Numbered from the stretch's first letter, positions 33,461 through 41,260 are shown. The stretch: DNA of 64,000 bases from Thermoanaerobacterium thermosaccharolyticum DSM 571 (GCF_000145615.1 NC_014410.1:186001-250000); one strand, 5' to 3'. Numbers and translations are program-made. The notes: generated from the letters alone by a model not told the origin.

Positions 33461-33910
33461 GGTTCGTAATGGTTGAGCCAAGATCATTTAAGGACGAAAG
33501 TTCTTAAATGGTCGGCCAAAGACTGATATTGGATCTAGTGGTCCAATATCAGTCGGCGGGCAGATTATAATATGTCTTGTAAGGCTTTATATTAGTCGCA
33601 TGGATTAATATAAGGTTAAAAGAGATGTATTATAGTCGAGCTAAGACTATTATAAATTCCGCAGGTCAAATGTATAGCTTAATGTTGTACTTAGACTGGA
33701 GGTCTAATATAGTCGAGAGATTATATTAGGTTTCTAAGGTATTTATAATAGTCGAGCACAGGTCTATATAGGTTTTGAGATGCTTGTATTAAGTCATAAG
33801 TATTGATTTAATACAGGTGTGCAAAGATTTATATAGGCTAAAGCGAAGATCATTACGGGCCTTTTGAAATATAAATCTTAAGGAGACGGTTATAAGCCGT
33901 CTCTTTTTTT
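33461..33910 (+). ncRNA. Large structured noncoding RNA, class not recognised
   Basis: There is no credible reading frame in this 450-nt stretch, yet it folds well by eye. A long-range stem joins 33461-33474 to 33848-33861 over 14 contiguous pairs (four G-U). Inside are: 33482-33494 with 33501-33513 (13 bp, loop CGAAAG); 33521-33533 with 33542-33554 (13 bp perfect); 33585-33597 with 33603-33615 (13 bp); 33632-33637 with 33645-33650 (6 bp); and 33704-33714 with 33719-33729 (11 bp, GAGA tetraloop). A bulged stem lies around 33741-33773, and 33783-33792 pairs with 33808-33817 (10 bp). An 11-bp helix, 33824-33834 with 33869-33879, crosses the outer stem as a pseudoknot. A terminator closes the unit. 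RNase P, tmRNA, 6S, SRP RNA and T-box signatures are absent. OLE, GOLLD and ROOL cannot be excluded without covariance searches. Confidence 0.7.
33883..33910 (+). terminator. Terminator of the structured RNA
   Basis: GAGACGG (33883-33889) and CCGTCTC (33897-33903) pair around a 7-nt loop and are followed by seven T. Confidence 0.85.
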
Positions 33911-33917
33911 GATTAAT

Positions 33918-33933
33918 TATGACTTAAGTCATA
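33918..33933. promoter_or_regulatory. 16-bp perfect palindrome, candidate operator
   Basis: TATGACTTAAGTCATA is a perfect palindrome, about 100 bp before the truncated ABC gene. A second half-site ATGACTT follows at 33941-33947. It has the look of a dimeric regulator site (TGAC-TTAA-GTCA), possibly left from control of the lost transporter. The regulator is unknown. Confidence 0.4.
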
Positions 33934-34016
33934 TGAAGTAATGACTTTGTGTACTACAAAGAATTTACCATTTCTTATATTATGATATTGTAAGATAAGA
34001 TGAAAGGAGATTGATT

Positions 34017-34217
34017 ATGAAAGCCGTAAGAATTGAAGGATTGACTAAAAGATTTGGGGATGTAGTGGCACTTGACAACATAAACCTAGAGATCGAAGAA
34101 GGAGAGATATATGGATTTTTAGGGCCTAACGGCGCAGGTAAAAGCACAGCTATAAATATTGTCTGCGGGTTATATTTCAGAAGGGACGGTAAAAAACTAT
34201 ATATCGGCGATACTTGA
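34017..34217 (+). pseudogene. Truncated ABC-transporter ATPase (N-terminal fragment)
   Basis: 66 residues: the usual start of an ABC-2-type exporter ATPase ([20 protein letters not shown], at the length limit of quoting) and Walker [10 protein letters not shown]. About 17 residues later it ends in [16 protein letters not shown] and a stop. The Q-loop, signature motif, Walker B and H-loop are missing, so it cannot be an active ATPase. The ribosome binding site AAAGGAG and ATG 34017 are still intact. The odd last residues suggest a deletion that fused the 5' end to unrelated or out-of-frame sequence. No permease partner gene remains nearby. Confidence 0.8.
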
Positions 34218-34367
34218 TAAAACTTCTCTTCAGCACAGAACTCAAATTGCCATTTATTATTTAAATGGAAAGAAATAAAAAATTTGTTCGCCATTTATTG
34301 ATATCATGAATTGTGGTATACTACATAATGCACTTAAAAAGCTAATTTATATTTGGAGGGTGATATA

Positions 34368-35039
34368 TTGGATAATTTATCAATACCTGAAATTGTATCT
34401 CCATTAAGGCAGAAAATGATCAGAGTTCCGGAGGTTATACAAAATGTTTCGGGCATAAAGATTCATGGTAAAGTGATAAAATCACTGCTATTTACCACGG
34501 ATATTGCTATAATAAGAAATACTAATGCAAATGCTATATTGGCTGTTTATCCTTTTACACCGCAGCCTGTGATTACGCATGCTATAATAATGGCATCGGA
34601 TATTCCCGTTTTTAGTGGTGTCGGTGGAGGATTGACTCAAGGGAAAAGGGTCGTTAACCTTGCACTTGATGCGGAATTTCAAGGCGCTATGGGCGTTGTG
34701 GTGAATGCTCCTACAGCAAATGAAATAATAAAAAAGATAAGAGCTACCATTGACATACCTATCATCGTTACGATTGTTTCAGAAGCTGAAGATATAAAGG
34801 GCCGTATCGACGCTGGCGCAACGATACTAAATGTTTCTGGCGCCAAGAAAACTCCACAAATTGTAAAAAAGGTAAGAGACATATGTCCTAATATACCAAT
34901 AATTGCAACGGGAGGGCCGACAGATGATACTATTATGGAGACTATAGAGGCTGGTGCAAATGCCATATCATACACACCTCCTACAAATGCGGAGATATTT
35001 TCTCACGTTATGGATAAGTATAGAGAAGAAAGACAGTAG
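34368..35039 (+). CDS. Putative TIM-barrel protein of unknown function (often annotated hydrolase)
   Basis: 223 residues with a (beta/alpha)8 rhythm: FSGVGGGLTQGKRV, GAMGVVVNAPTANEII, IPIIVTIVSEAEDI, DAGATILNVSGAKKTP, IPIIATGGPTDDTI, EAGANAISYTPP. The late ATGGPT and following Gly-rich turn look like a phosphate-binding site of the kind in IGPS-type and NanE-type barrels. The TTG start at 34368 follows GGAGGGTGA. The stretch 34218-34367 before it has no gene. I cannot name the substrate. It is a single gene followed by a permease gene in the same direction. Confidence 0.65.
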   Translation: MDNLSIPEIVSPLRQKMIRVPEVIQNVSGIKIHGKVIKSLLFTTDIAIIRNTNANAILAVYPFTPQPVITHAIIMASDIPVFSGVGGGLTQGKRVVNLALDAEFQGAMGVVVNAPTANEIIKKIRATIDIPIIVTIVSEAEDIKGRIDAGATILNVSGAKKTPQIVKKVRDICPNIPIIATGGPTDDTIMETIEAGANAISYTPPTNAEIFSHVMDKYREERQ

Positions 35040-35128
35040 AAATCAGGAAACTATATAGATTATTTGATATTGATAAATAATTAATAATGATATATAATCT
35101 AATATTATTAATAAGCGGAGGCGTTACA

Positions 35129-36979
35129 ATGTTTAATAGGCTAAAGAGAGCTTTAATAGGTAGACCACTGACAAACAAGGCTATTAAAAGTGAAAAATAC
35201 GGCGTAATATGGGGACTTCCCATATTGTCCAGCGATGCGATTTCTTCTGTAGCTTATGCTGGTGAGGAGATTTTATTAGTTTTACTTCCAGCTGTAGGTA
35301 TACTAGCATATAGAAACTTATTGTATATTTCAGCAGCTATCATTAGCTTACTATTGATATTGACGTTTTCATACATACAGACTATTGAGAATTATCCAAA
35401 TGGAGGGGGAGCTTATGTTGTTGCATCTGACAATTTAGGCACGATTGCCGGGGTGGTGGCTGGTGCTGCACTATCTGTCGATTATATTTTGACAGTAGCA
35501 GTTAGTGTATCATCAGGTGTTGACCAAATAACATCTGCATTTTTATTTTTAAAACCTTATTCAATACTTATATGTATTTTTATCATATTAATTCTAATGA
35601 TAGGAAATTTAAGAGGTATACGCGAATCATCCAGAATTTTTGGTATTCCGACGTATGCTTTTGTTTTTGGAATAATTGCTATGCTTATAGCTGGCATAGT
35701 AAAAATAAAAGGAGGATATACTCCACCTACTACACCTTTAAAAACAGTTGAACCAGTTACACTATTTTTGCTTTTAAGGGCATTTTCAAACGGCTGTTCT
35801 GCTTTAACAGGTGTTGAAGCTGTAAGCAATGCAGTGCCAAATTTCAAAGAACCGTCTGTGAAAAAGGCAATTGCGGTTTTAATTTTGCTGTCTTCAATAG
35901 TTTTGATTTCTTTCGGCGGTATATCAATTCTTATAAGCATGTATCACATCGTAGCAGGAGATAGAGCTGTTATCATAAAATTAGCCGATTATATATTTGG
36001 TAGAGGTTTCATGTTTTATTATATTACTGCTACAACTTTTATTATATTAGTGATGGCGTCAAATACTGCTTATTCAGGATTTCCTCTTTTACTTGCCATC
36101 ATGGCAAAAGAAGGACACATGCCGCGGCAGCTTAATAAGAGAGGAGATAGGCTCAGCTATTCAAATGGCATAATTTTACTGTCAGTCCTTGCAACAATTC
36201 TAATAGTAGTTTTTAAGGCCAATGTGACATCACTCATAGGATTATATGCCATTGGAGTCTTTATATCATTTACTCTTTCTCAGACGGGAATGGCAAAAAG
36301 ATGGATAACAACCAAAAGCAAAAACTGGCTTATAAAAACTATTATAAACGGTACAGGTGCTATTGTGACTGCAATAGTTGTAATAATAGTAGGCATCACG
36401 AAGTTTAGAGAAGGCGCTTGGATCGTAATTATAGTAATACCTGTTTTGGTATTTATGATGCTAAAGATAAACAAACATTATAGAGCTGTTGCAAAACAGC
36501 TTCGTGTTAGCCCAGAAGATTTGCAAAGTATTAAAATTTCTGAGAATCACTATCGTAACAGAGTGATAGTCCCTATTGAAAGCGTAAATAAAGCTAGCAT
36601 AAGAGCACTTAGATACGCCAGGACGATTTCAGATCATGTAATAGCGTTTAATGTTTCGATTGATGAAGAAAGCGGCGAGAAAATTAAAAGGAGGTATGCA
36701 TTATTAGATACAGATATACCGTTGATTGTTAAATATTCACCATTTAGGAGGATTGTAGAACCACTTTTAAAATTCATAGAATCTGAAGAATACAACTACA
36801 AGAAAGGTGATATGATTACGGTAATTTTACCACAGTTTGTAGTTAGGAAAAGGTGGCACAACATACTTCATAATAAAACGAGAGTATATATAGAAAAAGA
36901 ACTGCTAAAACACAAGCACATAGTTGTAGCTACTATGCCATTACAGCTTCACGATGATGATGATATTGAGGATAAATAG
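35129..36979 (+). CDS. APC-family permease with C-terminal cytoplasmic domain
   Basis: 616 residues. About twelve transmembrane helices (roughly 25-455) of the amino acid-polyamine-organocation superfamily, with the consensus SSDAISSVAYAGEE and the helix-1 break. A soluble C-terminal domain of about 140 residues follows, containing RNRVIVPIESVNKASIRALR, like the USP-type tails of KimA/YdaO-type potassium and amino acid transporters. Bacillus KimA (YdaO) is a potassium importer with the same architecture, so potassium is a reasonable substrate guess. ATG 35129 has GCGGAGG 7 nt upstream. It ends at a bidirectional terminator shared with the convergent ltaE-like gene. Confidence 0.82.
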   Translation: MFNRLKRALIGRPLTNKAIKSEKYGVIWGLPILSSDAISSVAYAGEEILLVLLPAVGILAYRNLLYISAAIISLLLILTFSYIQTIENYPNGGGAYVVASDNLGTIAGVVAGAALSVDYILTVAVSVSSGVDQITSAFLFLKPYSILICIFIILILMIGNLRGIRESSRIFGIPTYAFVFGIIAMLIAGIVKIKGGYTPPTTPLKTVEPVTLFLLLRAFSNGCSALTGVEAVSNAVPNFKEPSVKKAIAVLILLSSIVLISFGGISILISMYHIVAGDRAVIIKLADYIFGRGFMFYYITATTFIILVMASNTAYSGFPLLLAIMAKEGHMPRQLNKRGDRLSYSNGIILLSVLATILIVVFKANVTSLIGLYAIGVFISFTLSQTGMAKRWITTKSKNWLIKTIINGTGAIVTAIVVIIVGITKFREGAWIVIIVIPVLVFMMLKINKHYRAVAKQLRVSPEDLQSIKISENHYRNRVIVPIESVNKASIRALRYARTISDHVIAFNVSIDEESGEKIKRRYALLDTDIPLIVKYSPFRRIVEPLLKFIESEEYNYKKGDMITVILPQFVVRKRWHNILHNKTRVYIEKELLKHKHIVVATMPLQLHDDDDIEDK

Positions 36980-36982
36980 TAA

Positions 36983-37015
36983 GTAAAAAGAGCAATAGTT
37001 TTATTGCTCTTTTAC
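36983..37015. terminator. Bidirectional terminator
   Basis: AGAGCAATA and TATTGCTCT pair around GTTT, with A and T runs on both sides and one bulged A. It serves the permease gene and the convergent aldolase gene, whose stop codon lies inside it. Confidence 0.8.
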
Positions 37016-38038
37016 TATTGTATTAATCGCATGAAGAACTTTATTTATATCGTCTTTTTTGATGTAATAATGTGTGACGAATCTTACGTTGTAGTCGCCA
37101 GCACCATTGACTTTAATACCGTAGTCTAAAAGTTTTGATGATAATTGTGCTCCGGTAAGACCTGTTGCAGATATATCTGACATGACGATATTTGTTTGTA
37201 CGGTTGACATATCTACTTTTATACCTTTAATGCTGTTTAGACCTTCTGCTAAGAGCCTAGCATTTTCATGGTCTTCAGATAATCTCTTTGTCATTTTTTC
37301 AAGTGCCACAATTCCTGCAGCAGCTAATATTCCCGCTTGTCTTAGCCCGCCGCCAAGCATTTTGCGATATTTTCTGGCTTTTTTTATGAATTCCTTGCTG
37401 CCTGTTACGATTGACCCTACAGGTGCGCAAAGACCTTTTGACAGACAAAACATTACACTGTCGGCGTACCTTGCAATTTCTTTTACATCCACATTAAGAT
37501 ATGTAGCAGCGTTAAATATTCTTGCACCGTCTAAATGAATCGGTATATCGTGTTCTTTCGCTATCTGATAGACTTCCTTCATATTGCTTAGAGGTGTAAC
37601 TGTGCCACCTGCTCTGTTGTGAGTATTCTCAAGGCAAATGAGACTTGTTTTTGGATAGTGGATGTCTTCCATTCTTATTGCATTCAGAATATCTTTAGGG
37701 TCCATAATGCCGTTTATTCCACGTATAGTTTTAACTTGTACACCTGACAGGTATCCTATTCCGCCTACTTCATATGTGATAATATGACATCTTTCTTCTA
37801 GTATTATCTCATCTCCATGATGCGTATGTGTCATGACCGATACTTGATTTCCCTGTGTGCCGCTTGTTACAAACATAGCATCTTCTTTTCCCATTATATT
37901 TGCAGCCATCTCTTCTAGCCTTTTCACCGTTGGATCTTCGCCGTAAACATCATCGCCTACTTCAGCTTTGTACATTGCATCTCTCATTTCCTGAGTTGGC
38001 AATGTAACGGTATCGCTTCTTAAATCGATGTATCCCAT
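37001..38038 (-). CDS. ltaE: Low-specificity L-threonine aldolase
   Basis: PLP-dependent enzyme that cleaves L-threonine or L-allo-threonine to glycine and acetaldehyde. 345 residues: start IDLRSDTVTLPT, DDVYGEDPTVKRLE, the substrate region LENTHNRAGGTV, HLDGARIFNAA, and the PLP lysine in CLSKGLCAPVGS. These are family hallmarks. The ATG at 38038 is preceded on the - strand by GGAGGTAACC. It is one of few - strand genes here, convergent with the permease and divergent from the aldo/keto reductase. Confidence 0.93.
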   Translation of the reverse strand: MGYIDLRSDTVTLPTQEMRDAMYKAEVGDDVYGEDPTVKRLEEMAANIMGKEDAMFVTSGTQGNQVSVMTHTHHGDEIILEERCHIITYEVGGIGYLSGVQVKTIRGINGIMDPKDILNAIRMEDIHYPKTSLICLENTHNRAGGTVTPLSNMKEVYQIAKEHDIPIHLDGARIFNAATYLNVDVKEIARYADSVMFCLSKGLCAPVGSIVTGSKEFIKKARKYRKMLGGGLRQAGILAAAGIVALEKMTKRLSEDHENARLLAEGLNSIKGIKVDMSTVQTNIVMSDISATGLTGAQLSSKLLDYGIKVNGAGDYNVRFVTHYYIKKDDINKVLHAINTIVKEQ

Positions 38039-38197
38039 TTGGTTACCTCCAATCTTAATTAGATAGATTTTAATTATAAGGTTATCACTAATGAAATATT
38101 AAAGCAATATACATATTGAGGTTTAAATTTTGTTATTTAATCTATTGATGCTATAATCAAATAAGAAATTTAAATTTTAATGATACGGAGGGGTTGT

Positions 38198-39337
38198 ATG
38201 CAATACAGGGTTTTTGGTAAGACTGGAGTAGAAGTATCAGCACTTGGCTTTGGAGCTATGAGGCTTCCTATTATAAGTGGTGACTATAGCAAAATAGATG
38301 AAGCTGAAGCGATAAAAATGATAAGATATGCCATTGATAACGGTGTGAATTACGTTGATACTGCATATCCATATCATGAAGGGCAAAGTGAAATTGTGGT
38401 AGGTAAAGCTTTAAAAGATGGTTACAGAGAAAAGACGTATTTGGCGACAAAACTTCCGTCATGGCTGATTAATGAGAAGGAGGATATGGATAAATACCTA
38501 AATGAACAGTTAAAAAAGCTTGACGTTGATTATATTGACTTTTATCTTTTACATGCACTTGACAAAGAGAGATGGGAAAAATACAAAAGGCTTGATGTAT
38601 TTAGCTGGATGGAAAAGGTTAAGAAAGAAGGAAAAGTCAAATTCATAGGTTTTTCATTCCATGATGAATACAACGTTTTTAAAGGCATAATCGATGATTA
38701 TGATAAATGGGATTTTTGCCAGATACAGTATAATTACATGGATATAAACAACCAGGCAGGTTTAAAGGGACTTAAGTATGCTGCATCAAAAGGCTTAGGC
38801 GTAATTATAATGGAACCAATAAGAGGGGGTAAGCTTGCTGGAGACCCACCAGAGGCCATCAAAGAGCTTTGGAATAGCGCAAGTGTAAAAAGGACGCCGG
38901 CGGAATGGGCTTTGCAGTGGGTGTGGAATCATCCAGAGGTATCGCTTGTTTTAAGCGGAATGAGTACGATGGAACAGGTAAAGCAAAATATAGAGAGTGC
39001 CTCAAGGTCAAGAGCCAATGGTTTATCTGAAGACGAGGTAAACCTTGTTAATAAAGTGAGGGAGACATATAAGAAGCTTTCACCTGTTGGTTGTACTGCT
39101 TGCAACTACTGTATGCCGTGTCCAAATGGTGTCAATATACCTAAGAATTTTGCAATTTACAATGAATCACACATGTACAACAATTACAACGAGTCGCTTA
39201 GAAATTATAATAATTTAAATGAGGGAAAAGCTAGTTCTTGTGTGGAGTGCGGAGAGTGCGAGACAAAATGTCCTCAACATTTGACAATAATTGATTATCT
39301 AAAAGATGTAAGAAAATATTTTAAAGATGCTGTATAA
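38198..39337 (+). CDS. Aldo/keto reductase with C-terminal 4Fe-4S cluster domain
   Basis: 379 residues. The N-terminal AKR TIM barrel has YVDTAYPYHEGQSE with the catalytic Asp/Tyr, LATKLPSW, and DFYLLHALD. The C-terminus has two cysteine sets, CTACNYCMPCPNGVNIP and CVECGECETKCPQHL, which resemble ferredoxin-type [4Fe-4S] motifs. Such fusions are common in anaerobes, and the electron donor may be ferredoxin as well as NAD(P)H (inference). ATG 38198 follows CGGAGGGG. ATG 38180 lies upstream of that site. Confidence 0.88.
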   Translation: MQYRVFGKTGVEVSALGFGAMRLPIISGDYSKIDEAEAIKMIRYAIDNGVNYVDTAYPYHEGQSEIVVGKALKDGYREKTYLATKLPSWLINEKEDMDKYLNEQLKKLDVDYIDFYLLHALDKERWEKYKRLDVFSWMEKVKKEGKVKFIGFSFHDEYNVFKGIIDDYDKWDFCQIQYNYMDINNQAGLKGLKYAASKGLGVIIMEPIRGGKLAGDPPEAIKELWNSASVKRTPAEWALQWVWNHPEVSLVLSGMSTMEQVKQNIESASRSRANGLSEDEVNLVNKVRETYKKLSPVGCTACNYCMPCPNGVNIPKNFAIYNESHMYNNYNESLRNYNNLNEGKASSCVECGECETKCPQHLTIIDYLKDVRKYFKDAV

Positions 39338-39368
39338 AAAAGAGGAAGATGAAATCTTCTTCTTTTTT
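39336..39368 (+). terminator. Terminator after the aldo/keto reductase gene
   Basis: A 15-bp stem (one G-U) around GAA, made of an A/G-rich and a C/T-rich arm, ends in a T run. Confidence 0.8.
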
Positions 39369-39460
39369 TAATATAAAAATATTTTTTAAAGCGCTTGTTT
39401 TGTGGTTTTACTTATGAAATAATTATAAATGAATATTTATTATAGAAGGGAGTGTCAAGG

Positions 39461-39721
39461 ATGGTTTCACAGACCAGTGCTTTTATGCTTTTTCTTCAGT
39501 ATTTTGCAGTATTAGCTACACCAATTGTATCAGTCATCTTTTTGGTATTTTATATAACTTATTCATTGAAAAAAATGAAAAAGATCGACTCAATAGAGAG
39601 AAGTCTGGCAAAAATAGCATCCTTCGGCAAATCAGAATCTGAATTAGTTGATGACTTTGATGATGAATTTGCTGATGACGATGTCGATGACGACGCTGAT
39701 GCAGAAATAAAGATTAAATAG
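39461..39721 (+). CDS. Small membrane protein with strongly acidic tail
   Basis: 86 residues: one long hydrophobic helix (about 8-33), a basic stretch SLKKMKKIDSIERSLAKI (about 36-55), then a tail in which roughly half of the residues are Asp or Glu, closing with KIKIK-like basic residues. I do not recognise the family. The positive-inside pattern places the tail in the cytoplasm. ATG 39461 has GGGAG 8 nt upstream. The ogt gene follows 31 nt later in the same direction, so they may be cotranscribed. Confidence 0.6.
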   Translation: MVSQTSAFMLFLQYFAVLATPIVSVIFLVFYITYSLKKMKKIDSIERSLAKIASFGKSESELVDDFDDEFADDDVDDDADAEIKIK

Positions 39722-39752
39722 CACATTATTTAAAAGCCCAGGATGTGATAAA

Positions 39753-40220
39753 GTGTTGTATGATTATCTAGATACACCCATTGGAAAGCTGACGATATAT
39801 TCAAGTGAAAATGGCATAATGAGGATAGATTTTCCAAATGATAAGCACATGAAATGTGATAGAGGAACGAATGAGTTTATAGATAGCTGTAAAAAGCAAC
39901 TTAAATTGTATTTTGACGGACGATTGAGGGAATTCAAAATAAAGCTGGACATAAAAGGAACAGATTTTCAAAAATCAGTCTGGAAAGAGCTTATGAAGAT
40001 TCCGTACGGTTTTTATGCTACATACGGCGAAATTGCAAAAAGAATAGGTAAGCCAAATGCTTCACGAGCTGTTGGAAATGCTCTCAATAAAAATCCGATA
40101 CCTATCGTTATACCTTGTCATAGGGTTATTGGCTCTGATATGACATTGAAGGGTTTTGGTGGAGGACTTAATGTAAAAGCATTTTTGCTTGAGCACGAAG
40201 GTATTGCATTTAAAAAGTAA
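39753..40220 (+). CDS. ogt: Methylated-DNA--protein-cysteine methyltransferase
   Basis: Suicide DNA repair protein that moves the alkyl group from O6-alkylguanine to its own cysteine. 155 residues with the active site PCHRVIG (Cys122), the recognition helix NASRAVGNALNKNP containing the arginine finger, and GFGGGLNVKAFLLEHE at the end. The GTG start at 39753 follows AGGATGTGA. It is followed by a TPP riboswitch that belongs to the next gene. Confidence 0.93.
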   Translation: MLYDYLDTPIGKLTIYSSENGIMRIDFPNDKHMKCDRGTNEFIDSCKKQLKLYFDGRLREFKIKLDIKGTDFQKSVWKELMKIPYGFYATYGEIAKRIGKPNASRAVGNALNKNPIPIVIPCHRVIGSDMTLKGFGGGLNVKAFLLEHEGIAFKK

Positions 40221-40257
40221 TTTTATTATAATTAGATAATAAATTAATAAATAGACT

Positions 40258-40345
40258 ATGTCCGCTGGGGGTGCTTTTAGCTGAGATGGCAGATGCCAAA
40301 CCCCTAGAACCTGATTAGGTTAATACCTACGAAGGGAATGCGGCA
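40258..40345 (+). ncRNA. TPP (THI-box) riboswitch
   Basis: Contains the conserved elements of the thiamine pyrophosphate aptamer: GGGGGTGC, CTGAGATGGC, ACCCCTAGAACCTGAT and GGTTAATACCTACGAAGGGA. The P1 stem is CCGC (40262-40265) with GCGG (40340-40343). It lies upstream of the thiamine transporter gene. Confidence 0.95.
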
Positions 40346-40349
40346 AAAG

Positions 40350-40375
40350 ACCGCATTTGTATTGCGGTTTTTTTG
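40350..40375 (+). terminator. Riboswitch-controlled terminator
   Basis: ACCGCA (40350-40355) and TGCGGT (40363-40368) with a T run form the terminator. GCGG at 40340-40343 can pair either with P1 (TPP bound, terminator forms) or with CCGC at 40351-40354 (no TPP, antiterminator). This predicts transcription attenuation. Confidence 0.8.
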
Positions 40376-40416
40376 TTTTAAGCGGTACATAGCCTCAAAA
40401 AAAGGAGGTTATTTTT

Positions 40417-41055
40417 ATGTCCTATATCATCAGCGTTTTTTCTGATTTTTCCAAAATAAAACCTGCTACACTATCAGTTATAATAGCAATTTTGTTTGCT
40501 GCGTTTTTGCTTTACATCTTAAGAAACAGCGTCAAGTTTAATGCCAAAATGCTGGTATACGGAGGTTTAGCAATAGCAATATCGTTTGTTTTGTCCTATA
40601 TAAGGTTTTACCACTGGCCACAAGGTGGCTCTATAACACCTGCTAGCATGCTTCCTTTGTTCGTCTTTGCATACTATTATGGAGCAGGTCCTGGTATTTT
40701 AGTAGGAATGGCTTACGGCATGCTGCAGTTGATACAAGACCCATTTGTAGTACACTGGATACAGCTGCTTTTAGATTATCCTCTGGCATTTGGCGCATTA
40801 GGGCTTGCAGGGTTTTTTAAGAAAAACTTAAGCTTTGGCGTTTTAGTTGGTGGTTTTGGCAGGTTTTTCTCACATTTTCTATCAGGTGTCTTTTTCTTCG
40901 CCAGCTATGCACCTAAAGGCATGAATCCTGTCGTCTATTCACTTCTTGTAAATGGGATACTAGTAGGTGTGGAGGTTTTAATTTGCTTTATGGTTTCTAT
41001 TATTCCACAAGTGAGAAATGCAATTGAGATAATAAAGAAAAAAGCTTTAGCTTAA
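40417..41055 (+). CDS. thiT: Thiamine transporter ThiT (ECF S component)
   Basis: Substrate-binding membrane component of an energy-coupling-factor thiamine transporter. 212 residues with about six helices. The thiamine-site signature HWPQGGSITPASMLPLF (shown within limits) and YYYGAGPGILVGMAYGMLQ are clear. The ATG at 40417 has AAAGGAGG upstream. TPP riboswitch control fits. The ECF energizing module is not in the window. Confidence 0.92.
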   Translation: MSYIISVFSDFSKIKPATLSVIIAILFAAFLLYILRNSVKFNAKMLVYGGLAIAISFVLSYIRFYHWPQGGSITPASMLPLFVFAYYYGAGPGILVGMAYGMLQLIQDPFVVHWIQLLLDYPLAFGALGLAGFFKKNLSFGVLVGGFGRFFSHFLSGVFFFASYAPKGMNPVVYSLLVNGILVGVEVLICFMVSIIPQVRNAIEIIKKKALA

Positions 41056-41057
41056 AA

Positions 41058-41107
41058 AAGATTTATTAAAACCCTCTTCTTAACGGAAGAGGGTTTTAAT
41101 AAATCTT
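41058..41107. terminator. 22-bp perfect inverted repeat after thiT
   Basis: Arms 41058-41079 and 41086-41107 are perfectly complementary with a TTAACG loop. The GC-rich inner part and T-rich right arm make it a likely bidirectional terminator. The stem is longer than usual. Confidence 0.7.
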
Positions 41108-41260
41108 ATACAATAAATTGATTTTGATGGTATAATATTAGATAGCAAATGAAAATAAACTATATTGATAACACTATTTTAACGCATTTTTAATTAAACT
41201 TTAATCCAAATTTAATTTTTGGATGAGATAATCAATATAGTGATTGCGAGGGTCTTTAAA

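Noticed and set aside
33461-33861. Degenerate CRISPR array (regular ~40-nt spacing of GTCG motifs)
   Set aside because: Repeat units differ in most positions and the shared part is only a few bases. There are no constant repeats or unique spacers and no cas genes. Paired arms fit hairpins instead.
33461-33910. tmRNA, RNase P RNA, 6S RNA, SRP RNA, T-box or group I/II intron
   Set aside because: No tRNA-like end or tag reading frame, no conserved P4 core of RNase P, no T-box AGGGTGG sequence, no intron domain V or P7 core. Size alone is not enough.
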